In this document: positions 9,912 through 16,664 of the stretch, piece after piece | Layout of the letters: every line of letters starts with the position of its first letter | Numbering within the stretch: position 1 is the stretch's first letter | Source: Kamptonema sp. UHCC 0994 | GTDB lineage: Bacteria; Cyanobacteriota; Cyanobacteriia; Cyanobacteriales; Microcoleaceae | NCBI RefSeq assembly: GCF_029167235.1 | Contig: NZ_JARFTR010000018.1 | Coordinates: forward strand, 1-44,087 | Direction of reading: 5' to 3' | DNA length: 44,087 nt | Notes under the pieces: model-generated | What the model saw: the letters and a program-made list of their open reading frames with translations, nothing else | Database searches by the model: none | What the model was told of the DNA's origin: nothing | Made by a program: the position numbers and the translations under genes

Positions 9912-10073
9912 ATGAAAGTCTAGGCGCTTCTAGGTTTTAATTAAATCTGTGATAATTAGTAATTACTTGGGTAATGGCAAAAGTATTTGCACCAGAAATT
10001 TTGGATTTCACGGTAAATAAAGGCGCAATTGCTTTGACCCAACTAAGCCTTTAAATCTTGAAAAACCCTAAAA

Positions 10074-10087
10074 CTTTATCGATAAAG
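10074..10087. promoter_or_regulatory. 14-bp perfect palindrome in the cysK leader
   Basis: CTTTATCGATAAAG is perfectly self-complementary and lies 54 bp upstream of the cysK start, inside a wider partial symmetry (AAAACCC...GGGTGTTTT). It could be an operator or an mRNA hairpin. The binding protein is unknown. Confidence 0.4.
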
Positions 10088-10141
10088 GGTGTTTTCATGG
10101 TAAAAACATCATTGTTGATAAAAAATCAGAGGGGTATTTCC

Positions 10142-11128
10142 ATGCGAATTGCTAAAGATGTGACGGAACTAATTGGGCGGACTCCTTTAGTTCAGCTTAA
10201 CAAAATTCCACAAGCAGAAGGTTGTGTAGCTCGAATTGTAGTGAAGCTAGAAGGGATGAATCCGGCGGCTTCAGTAAAAGACAGAATTGGGGCTAGCATG
10301 ATTCTAGCAGCAGAAGAGGCGGGTGCGATCGCACCAGGGAAAACAATTTTAGTAGAACCGACTTCGGGAAATACGGGAATTGCTTTGGCAATGGTAGCGG
10401 CGGCGAAAGGCTACCGTTTAATTTTAATCATGCCAGATACGATGAGCTTAGAGCGGCGGGCGATGCTGAAAGCTTATGGGGCAGAATTGGAATTGACACC
10501 AGGATATGAGGGGATGAAAGGTGCGATCGCGCGGGCGACAGAAATTGCGGCCACAACTCCCAATGCTTTTATGCCGCAACAATTTAACAACCCTGCTAAT
10601 CCTAAAATTCACCGGGAAACGACAGCAGAGGAAATTTGGGCAGATACTGACGGCGAAATCGATTTCTTAATTTCTGGGGTTGGTACTGGGGGGACAATTA
10701 CGGGGATTGCTGAGGTAATTAAACAGCGGAAACCGAGTTTTCAAGCGATCGCAGTTGAACCTGTCAACAGTCAAGTGCTCGCGGGAGGTAAAGCAGGGCC
10801 ACACAAAATTCAAGGCATTGGGGCGGGATTTGTACCCGAAGTCCTTCGCCAGGAACTAATCGATGAAGTAATTGCCGTTAGCGATGACGATGCGATCGCA
10901 TTTAGCCGCAGATTAGCCAAAGAAGAAGGATTGCTTTCAGGTATCTCTGCCGGTGCAGCTTTATCAGCAGCAATTACCATCGGCAAGCGCCCAGAAAATG
11001 CTGGGAAACTGATAGTAATGGTACAACCTAGCTTTGGCGAACGCTACCTGAGTACAGTGCTCTTTAAAGATATCGAATCTGTCGCTGAATCACCGCGCCC
11101 CCTAACAACCACTGCCTCAGATAATTAA
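10142..11128 (+). CDS. cysK: Cysteine synthase (O-acetylserine sulfhydrylase)
   Basis: A 328-residue PLP enzyme of fold type II that makes cysteine from O-acetylserine and sulfide. Visible motifs: [10 protein letters not shown] with the PLP lysine at 46, the substrate loop [11 protein letters not shown] from 74, the phosphate-binding [10 protein letters not shown], and the C-terminal FGERYLST. Start chosen at the ATG at 10142 because AGAGGGG lies about 9 bp upstream and [15 protein letters not shown] is the family's usual N-terminus. The frame is open upstream to 10058, but those 28 residues have no counterpart in the family. CysK and CysM cannot be separated with certainty by eye. Confidence 0.92.
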   Translation: MRIAKDVTELIGRTPLVQLNKIPQAEGCVARIVVKLEGMNPAASVKDRIGASMILAAEEAGAIAPGKTILVEPTSGNTGIALAMVAAAKGYRLILIMPDTMSLERRAMLKAYGAELELTPGYEGMKGAIARATEIAATTPNAFMPQQFNNPANPKIHRETTAEEIWADTDGEIDFLISGVGTGGTITGIAEVIKQRKPSFQAIAVEPVNSQVLAGGKAGPHKIQGIGAGFVPEVLRQELIDEVIAVSDDDAIAFSRRLAKEEGLLSGISAGAALSAAITIGKRPENAGKLIVMVQPSFGERYLSTVLFKDIESVAESPRPLTTTASDN

Positions 11129-11172
11129 TCGAATTAGGCTCAAACTTTGGGGAAAATCTGATTTTGCAAATA

Positions 11173-11256
11173 TATAGCAGGAGGCAGAAGGTAGAGGCGA
11201 TCGTAGCAAGGATTTCAGCAATCTATCCTGTCCTAAATGCCTTGGCGGTTGCTATA
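11173..11256. repeat. Degenerate TATAGCAACC-type repeat element
   Basis: The right end, CCTTGGCGGTTGCTATA, matches those at 28807-28823 and 40453-40469. The left end (TATAGCAGGA) is an imperfect copy of TATAGCAACC. The inside has no coding potential. Confidence 0.5.
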
Positions 11257-11259
11257 TCT

Positions 11260-11309
11260 GTAACGCCGCCATCTTGGCGGTTTCTTTACCGCCAAGATGG
11301 CGGCGTTAC
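11260..11309. repeat. 50-bp GC palindrome, complete copy
   Basis: Same family as 6290-6339: GTAACGCCGCC ... GGCGGCGTTAC with a TTTCTTT-type spacer. It follows a TATAGCAACC-type end by 3 bp. Confidence 0.85.
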
Positions 11310-11353
11310 CTAAACCCTGCTTAAGTCCTATTGAAGTACCCTACAAATAGAAA

Positions 11354-11392
11354 GGGCGGAAGATGTTAGCCATAGCTAACACACTTCCGACC
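11354..11392. other. Unexplained long hairpin
   Basis: CGGAAG (11357-11362) pairs with CTTCCG (11384-11389), and TGTTAGC (11364-11370) pairs with GCTAACA (11375-11381), around a CATA loop. No T-run follows, so it is not a canonical terminator. It may be a dispersed repeat or part of a small RNA. Confidence 0.45.
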
Positions 11393-11455
11393 GCTCTGAA
11401 TTAACAGGGTATGCATATCTGTCTCTTATTATTACAGGCAGGCTTTTGATTTCTC

Positions 11456-11483
11456 AAGTGGGCTATTGCAATTACCCACTTTT
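11456..11483 (+). terminator. Possible weak terminator hairpin
   Basis: AAGTGGG (11456-11462) and CCCACTT (11475-11481) pair perfectly and run into a four-T tract on the plus strand. It lies over 300 bp behind cysK, so its assignment is uncertain. Confidence 0.3.
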
Positions 11484-11533
11484 ACGGAAAATCAGTGCAA
11501 TCAGGGTATTCCTAGGAACTCCCATTTCCAATT

Positions 11534-12910
11534 TCAAACAACACTAGCAAGGGGTTGATGGACTTCTGGGCGCATTCTTCGCCCTCTGATTACCATCTTC
11601 ACGCCGCCAGCGGGCCCTAAAGTTACGCCTCGACGCTTCGCACGCACGGGATTTTTCTCTGCTAAGGCTAAGTTGTAATCTCGCAGAATTACAGCTAATA
11701 CTAATTTCATCTCCAGTTGCGCTAATGCTAGGCCGATACAACGACGAGCTCCGCCGCCGAAGGGTAAATATTCGTAAGGGGAGAATTGCCTTTCTAAAAA
11801 TCTCTCTGGTCTAAATTCCTGGGGATTTGGGTATAAATCCTCGCGGCGGTGTGTGAGGTAAATTGAGCCAATTACGGTTGTGCCAGGTTGAAGCTGATAA
11901 CCCATTAATGAAACGGGTTCGCGCGCAACTCGCGGAAATGTAAGCATTGCGACGGGATAAATCCGTAGGGTTTCATTGCAGACGGCGGTGAGGTAAGGTA
12001 GTCGAAAAATCGCCATTGGGTCGGGATTTTCGCCTAAATTGTCGAGTTCTTGTAGTAATTTTTCGCGTACTGCTGGTATTTGGTGTATCCAGTAAAATGC
12101 CCAGGCTAAGGCGGTGGCGGTGGTTTCGTGTCCGGCGAAGAGTAATGTTAGTAGTTCGTCTCGCAATTCTTCATTGGTCATCGGTTGGCCGTTTTCGTCG
12201 ATCGCGGCCATCATTAAGCTGAGGATGTCGGTGCGATCGCTGTCTGGTTGGGCTCTGCGTTCTGCAATTTCGGCAAATAGGATTTCGTCAAGTTGCCTTT
12301 GTCGCTGCATCATCCGTCCCCAGGGACTCCAAGGGCCGAAATCTTGCTGCATCCAGTTAAAAAATAGGATGCTGGATCTCAGGGGTGAACCTGTCATGTC
12401 TAGCATTTCAGCGAGAATTGGTCGGAGTTGTTGGAAGCGGGGCCCTTGATCTAGACCGAATACGGTGTGAAGGATGACGCGCATGGTAATTTCTTGCATG
12501 ACGCTGCGGGTGGAGAAGGGTGTGGCGATCGCTTGGTTACTGATAACTTCGCTGGCGATCGCGCAAATTTTCTCGCTGTAATTCCGCATCCGATCGCCGT
12601 GAAAGGGGGGCATTAATAATTGTCGCTGACGTTTGTGGCGATCGCCTGAAAGCAGAATCATTGAATTCTCCCCCAGCATGGGTTTTAAAATCCCGTTCGC
12701 GCTTCCGGGGGCTTCAAAGGCCGTGTTTGTGAGCATTTCTTGCATCCCTTGGGGATTGCTAATCATTACGAAGGGATCGAGTTTTCCCCATTGGATTGTA
12801 AAAATGTCGCCGTATTCTTTTGCATATCGATCCATATATGCCAATGGATCGCCGATCCATTGAATTAACTGCACGTAGCGCAAAGTTTTGGTGCCATTAG
12901 GTAGTGTCAT
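11534..12910 (-). CDS. Cytochrome P450, CYP110-like
   Basis: A 458-residue haem monooxygenase. All P450 landmarks are present: the I-helix oxygen motif AGHETT at 259-264, ETLR (ExxR) at 313-316, PERF at 368-371, and the haem loop FGGGARRCIG at 384-393 with the thiolate Cys391. No N-terminal membrane anchor is apparent. The overall look (MTLPNG start, YLPFGGGARRCIG) fits the cyanobacterial CYP110 family, members of which oxidise fatty acids, alkanes or terpenes; the substrate here is not readable. Start taken at 12910; upstream in-frame residues are translated heptamer repeats. No reductase, ferredoxin or terpene synthase gene is adjacent. Confidence 0.92.
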   Translation of the reverse strand: MTLPNGTKTLRYVQLIQWIGDPLAYMDRYAKEYGDIFTIQWGKLDPFVMISNPQGMQEMLTNTAFEAPGSANGILKPMLGENSMILLSGDRHKRQRQLLMPPFHGDRMRNYSEKICAIASEVISNQAIATPFSTRSVMQEITMRVILHTVFGLDQGPRFQQLRPILAEMLDMTGSPLRSSILFFNWMQQDFGPWSPWGRMMQRQRQLDEILFAEIAERRAQPDSDRTDILSLMMAAIDENGQPMTNEELRDELLTLLFAGHETTATALAWAFYWIHQIPAVREKLLQELDNLGENPDPMAIFRLPYLTAVCNETLRIYPVAMLTFPRVAREPVSLMGYQLQPGTTVIGSIYLTHRREDLYPNPQEFRPERFLERQFSPYEYLPFGGGARRCIGLALAQLEMKLVLAVILRDYNLALAEKNPVRAKRRGVTLGPAGGVKMVIRGRRMRPEVHQPLASVV

Positions 12911-12924
12911 TTTTGTTACAGTTT

Positions 12925-13001
12925 GGTAATTGGTAATTGGTAATTGGTAATTGGTAATTGGTAATTGGTAATTGGTAATTGGTAATTGGTAATTGGTAAT
13001 T
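12925..13001. repeat. STRR heptamer array, GGTAATT x11
   Basis: Eleven tandem GGTAATT units, starting 14 bp upstream of the P450 start and oriented as at the HerA start. It is the longest of three such arrays in the window. Its copy number is likely to vary between strains. Confidence 0.95.
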
Positions 13002-13043
13002 GGCACCTTCCCGATCTTCCCTTCTTCCCCTCTCTACCTCTTT

Positions 13044-13074
13044 CCCTAGTCCCTAGCCCCTAGCCCCTAGCCCC
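13044..13074. repeat. Heptamer array, CCCTAGC (about 4 units)
   Basis: CCCTAGT followed by three CCCTAGC units, next to a CTTCTTCCC-rich tract. The same pairing of tracts occurs at 28620-28674. Confidence 0.8.
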
Positions 13075-13159
13075 TTCTTTAAATGATGATTTTTTGTAAC
13101 AATAAAGTTATAAAATTAATTTTAAATTGATTCTATCCCAAATTTTAAGGTATTAAGGA

Positions 13160-15370
13160 ATGACTGCAACTACTCCGAAGGCAACGTCAGCAACTCCCGC
13201 TTTTTGCGAAGGTATCCAATATTTTGGCGACGCTGTGCCGGGTTTTGAGACTTATGGAAAGCCTGCGATCGCGGAGGGTTCTGGTGCGATCGCGGATTGT
13301 ACAGAGCCCGCTGCCGTGTTTCAAACTTTACTTGCAGCGGATGCTTTGCGCTACTTGACTCTGCAAGTTACGGGAAGTAAAGCTTCTGGACATCCGGGGG
13401 GTTTTGCGAGCCAAGTGGAGGCCTATGCAGCTTTAGTTATGCTGGGCTACAAGAACATTCTAACAGAAGTAGGGCATCATGCGCCAGGATTTTATAGTGC
13501 CATGTTTCTCGATCGCTCTTTGGAGGATATGGGCATTGAAACTGTGCAACAATTGCGCGATCGGTTCCGCGAACAACACGGACTTTTAGGCCACCTTTCC
13601 GGTTATATTCCTGGCATTTTAGCACCTGCTGGCCCCCTCGGTCAAGGGCAACATTTTGCAATGGCCGCCGCACTTTTGCACCGCGACAAACTGTTTCCTT
13701 TCACGATGGGAGATGGCGGCATGGGGGAACCTTATCCCATGAGCAGTATGGCACATTTTCACACTGCTTATCCTAGCGTTACCAACTTTTTACCCGTGTT
13801 AGTTTGGAACGGTTTTTCTCAGGAACATCATAGCATGGTTTCGACTAAAACCAATGCCGAAATGATTGCTTATTGGCAAGGCAATGGTTTTGAAGAAGTC
13901 ATCTTAGTTGATGCGAAAGAGTTTGACGACAAGAATCAACCTGGAGATTACATTGACAGCACTGCTTTTTCAATGAAACAACGCTTGGCCTTTACCCAAG
14001 CTGTTTTAGTTGCTGTTGATAAAGCGGCAAAATCTGCCTTGGGTGGTAAATTAACTGTGTTTATCATCAAACAACTAAAAGGCGCAGGCGTTCACGCACG
14101 GGGAGCAAAATCCCACAATCTTTATCCCAAAGATACCCTAGAAAGTCAGCATATTATCGATGCTTTGAAAGGTCGTGCTTTACCTGTCGAAGCCTGGGAA
14201 TTAGTACGGACAAATTGCGAACGTGCTGGCGGTGGCCCTGCTGCTAAAACTGCCGTTACTGAATTTCAATTACCTTTGGCAGATTTGGGAGAATTACCTT
14301 TAGAAGAATATGCCGTTGGCGGTGAAGCTAAAGTTTCCACAACCGCAATGGGGCGTTTAGTTGGTAAAGTAGGAGAACGCGATCGCACTTTTATTGTCAC
14401 TAATGCTGATGGCAATGAAGCATCAGGAATTGCCAATATTAACCAAGCCTTGAAGATTATTCATCCTACCACAGATGACTTATACAATCAATCGCCCAAG
14501 GGTCAAGTTTACGAACCATTGAGTGAAGATGCTTGTGCAGGTTTAGCCGTTGGCTTATCACTAATGGGGGCGCGTAGTTTGTGGTGTTCCTATGAATCTT
14601 TTGCTATTAATGGTCTTCCAATTTGGCAAACTGTAACGCAAGCAATGGCAGAATTACGGCGACCAACTCCAGCAACTATTACCTTATTTACTGCTGGTGC
14701 ATTAGAACAAGGTCGTAATGGTTGGACGCACCAACGGCCAGAGATTGAAGCTTACTTTGCAGCCATGATGCGAAATGGCAATGTATTTCCTTTATTTCCC
14801 CCTGATGCTAACAGTATTCAAGTCTGTTATGATTGGGCTTTAACAGCTAAGAATAAGGGAATTGTGATTACTTCTAGTAAGTCACCATTGCCAATTCGTA
14901 CTACCTTTGAACAGACAAAACAAGGTTTAGAAAAAGGTGCCGTTATCTTGCAAGAAATCACCGGGAATAAGACAGTTGTATTTGCCGTAATTGGCGATAT
15001 GACACTAATCCCTGTATTTGAAGCAGCAGCAGCTTTAGAAAAAGAAGGTATCGGTTCTCGGATTGTTTCTATTATCAATCCTCGCCGTTTGTACCGTTCT
15101 AGTGATGTTGCTTGGGATACTTGTTCTGAACCCGATGGCGGCTTTTTGAACGATGTTGAATTTGAGAAAATGTTTGGCGGTAATGCGTTAATTGGCGTAA
15201 TTGGTGGTGCATCTGGGATGTTAGAACCGATTATGTTACGGAGTAATAGCAAGCGTGATACTTTCGCCTGGAAACGGGGAGAAACTACCGCAACTGCTGG
15301 TCAATTGATGGCCTTTAATGGGTTGACTGCTGAAGCGTTGAAAAAACGCGCTATTGAGTTAGCTGATTAA
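13160..15370 (+). CDS. Transketolase/phosphoketolase-like ThDP enzyme (Sll0529-like)
   Basis: A 736-residue thiamine-diphosphate enzyme. ThDP motif GDGGMGEP from 184 with Asn217 (VWNGFSQEH), SGHPGG at 76-81, a pyrimidine-domain segment LWCSYESFAINGLP, and a phosphoketolase-like GRNGWTHQRPEIEAYF followed by FPPDANS. These last segments recall XFP phosphoketolases more than classical transketolases. From memory it resembles Synechocystis Sll0529, proposed as a second phosphoketolase; that assignment is not established here. Possible role: splitting sugar phosphates or moving two-carbon units in central carbon metabolism. Start ATG at 13160, 3 bp after TTAAGGAA, gives no ideal spacing. No operon partner is evident. 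Confidence 0.75.
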   Translation: MTATTPKATSATPAFCEGIQYFGDAVPGFETYGKPAIAEGSGAIADCTEPAAVFQTLLAADALRYLTLQVTGSKASGHPGGFASQVEAYAALVMLGYKNILTEVGHHAPGFYSAMFLDRSLEDMGIETVQQLRDRFREQHGLLGHLSGYIPGILAPAGPLGQGQHFAMAAALLHRDKLFPFTMGDGGMGEPYPMSSMAHFHTAYPSVTNFLPVLVWNGFSQEHHSMVSTKTNAEMIAYWQGNGFEEVILVDAKEFDDKNQPGDYIDSTAFSMKQRLAFTQAVLVAVDKAAKSALGGKLTVFIIKQLKGAGVHARGAKSHNLYPKDTLESQHIIDALKGRALPVEAWELVRTNCERAGGGPAAKTAVTEFQLPLADLGELPLEEYAVGGEAKVSTTAMGRLVGKVGERDRTFIVTNADGNEASGIANINQALKIIHPTTDDLYNQSPKGQVYEPLSEDACAGLAVGLSLMGARSLWCSYESFAINGLPIWQTVTQAMAELRRPTPATITLFTAGALEQGRNGWTHQRPEIEAYFAAMMRNGNVFPLFPPDANSIQVCYDWALTAKNKGIVITSSKSPLPIRTTFEQTKQGLEKGAVILQEITGNKTVVFAVIGDMTLIPVFEAAAALEKEGIGSRIVSIINPRRLYRSSDVAWDTCSEPDGGFLNDVEFEKMFGGNALIGVIGGASGMLEPIMLRSNSKRDTFAWKRGETTATAGQLMAFNGLTAEALKKRAIELAD

Positions 15371-15394
15371 GTTATAATGTGAGTAAATACCCTG

Positions 15395-15410
15395 CCTAGT
15401 TTTTACTAGG
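15395..15410 (+). terminator. Small hairpin behind the Sll0529-like gene
   Basis: CCTAGT (15395-15400) pairs with ACTAGG (15405-15410) around TTTT. No T-run follows, so this is at best a weak terminator or processing site. Confidence 0.3.
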
Positions 15411-15442
15411 TGGGGCTAGCTAGATTAAAATAGGCTATAACT

Positions 15443-16033
15443 ATGACAGCACAAATTTTAGAAGAAATAGGTACGCTTGCAGAACAACGATTGGTTCTCC
15501 CCAGTTATTATACTTGGGAACAATTTGAGGCGATCGAAATTTTAATGGCGGATACGCCGGGATTGCGAATCACTTATTTCGATGGGTGTGTGGAATTTAT
15601 GACCTTAAGTGAACAACATGAGATGATAAAAACCATTTTAGGATTTTTAATCGAACTCTATTTTTGTGAAATTAACATTAGAGTTATCCCCGTAGGAAGT
15701 GCAACTCGCAGAGATAAAACAAAAGATGTTTCCTTTGAGCCCGATGAGTCTTATTATATAGGAGAAAAGAAAGAACATCCCGATTTAGCTGTAGAAGTGG
15801 CGATTACCAGCGGTAACTCGATCAAGTTGGCAAAATACCAAAGATTGAAAATAGCTGAAGTCTGGATTTGGGAAAATAATCAGTTGTCTATCTATCGACT
15901 GCAAGGTGATGATTATCAGCAAATTAGTAGAAGTGAATTTTTGCCAAATCTGGATTTAGATTTGTTGGTGCGTTGTGTGTTAATGCCTTCAATTTTTGAG
16001 GCAAGAAATGAGTTTATCAAGGGAATTAGTTAA
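15443..16033 (+). CDS. Uma2-family (DUF820) putative endonuclease, copy 1
   Basis: A 196-residue member of the Uma2/DUF820 family, greatly expanded in cyanobacteria, with a PD-(D/E)XK nuclease-like fold. Signature parts: TWEQFEAIEILMADTPGLRITYFDGCVEFMT-type start (residues about 24-54), VSFEPDESYYI, and the core DLAVEVAITSGNSIKLAKY followed by AEVWIWE. DLAVEV and the later E/K residues fit the nuclease core, but activity is unproven. The next gene is a close tandem copy 37 bp downstream. The run just before the ATG carries only a weak ribosome-binding site. Confidence 0.85.
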   Translation: MTAQILEEIGTLAEQRLVLPSYYTWEQFEAIEILMADTPGLRITYFDGCVEFMTLSEQHEMIKTILGFLIELYFCEINIRVIPVGSATRRDKTKDVSFEPDESYYIGEKKEHPDLAVEVAITSGNSIKLAKYQRLKIAEVWIWENNQLSIYRLQGDDYQQISRSEFLPNLDLDLLVRCVLMPSIFEARNEFIKGIS

Positions 16034-16070
16034 TAATAAAAATCCTCTAAAAAATTGGAGAATTATACCC

Positions 16071-16664
16071 ATGACAGCACAAGTTTTAGATTTAATAACA
16101 ACAGTTGCAGAACAAAGATTTACTTTACCAGGTGATTATACTTGGGAACAATTTGAAGCATTAGAAGTATTAATGGCAGATGCGCCAGGATTGCGAATAA
16201 CTTATTTAGATGGGTGTGTAGAATTTATGACGCTGAGTGAAAAACATGAGATTTTCAAGAAAGCAATTGCTATCTTGCTGGAGGCCTATTTTTTTGAAAA
16301 AGGTATTTACTTTATCCCCGTAGGAAGTGCGACTTGCAGAGATAGAACAAAAGATGTATCCTTTGAGCCTGATGAGTCTTATTATATAGGAGAAAAGAAA
16401 GAACATCCCGATTTAGCAGTTGAAGTAGTAATTACCAGCGGTAACTTGACCAAGTTGGCAAAATACCAGCGATTGAAAATAGCTGAAGTCTGGATTTGGG
16501 AAAATAATAAGTTGTCTGTCTATCGACTGCAAGGTGATGATTATCAGCAAATTAGTAGAAGTGAATTTTTACCGGAGTTAGATTTAGAGTTGTTAGTACG
16601 CTGTGTATTAATGCCTTCAATAATTGAGGCAAGAAATGAGTTCATCAAGGGAATTAGTCAATAG
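16071..16664 (+). CDS. Uma2-family (DUF820) putative endonuclease, copy 2
   Basis: A 197-residue tandem paralogue of the preceding gene. Start set at 16071 (MTAQVLDLITTVAEQR), which aligns with MTAQILEEIGTLAEQR of copy 1; an in-frame ATG at 15996 would overlap copy 1 and is not used. DNA identity is very high in the last 300 bp (the GGTGATGATTATCAGC region is identical) and lower in the middle, where IKTILGFLIELYF has become FKKAIAILLEAYF. This points to recent duplication or gene conversion. Its last 7 bp overlap the end of the convergent molybdoenzyme gene. Confidence 0.85.
   Translation: MTAQVLDLITTVAEQRFTLPGDYTWEQFEALEVLMADAPGLRITYLDGCVEFMTLSEKHEIFKKAIAILLEAYFFEKGIYFIPVGSATCRDRTKDVSFEPDESYYIGEKKEHPDLAVEVVITSGNLTKLAKYQRLKIAEVWIWENNKLSVYRLQGDDYQQISRSEFLPELDLELLVRCVLMPSIIEARNEFIKGISQ

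Larger units (their letters stand above)
11129..11533. other. Convergent cysK/P450 intergenic region, repeats only
   Basis: No gene is seen. The region holds a TATAGCAACC-type element (11173-11256), a 50-bp palindrome (11260-11309), a long hairpin (11354-11392) and a possible weak terminator hairpin (11456-11483). Confidence 0.7.

Noticed and set aside
9793-9960. FMN riboswitch upstream of ribBA
   Set aside because: None of the conserved RFN-element segments could be seen on the minus strand; only two small hairpins are present.
9974-10054. A 26-codon frame (MAKVFAPEILDF...) upstream of cysK
   Set aside because: No recognisable family, no ribosome-binding site and no conservation data; too weak to call a gene or leader peptide.
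10058-10141. Longer cysteine synthase start
   Set aside because: The added 28 residues include the palindrome and match nothing in the family; a good ribosome-binding site precedes 10142.
12925-13001. Tandem repeat as a CRISPR array
   Set aside because: Units are contiguous heptamers without spacers, and no cas genes are present.
12911-13006. N-terminal extension of the P450 (PITNYQL repeats)
   Set aside because: It is a translation of the heptamer array. MTLPNG at 12910 is the natural start.
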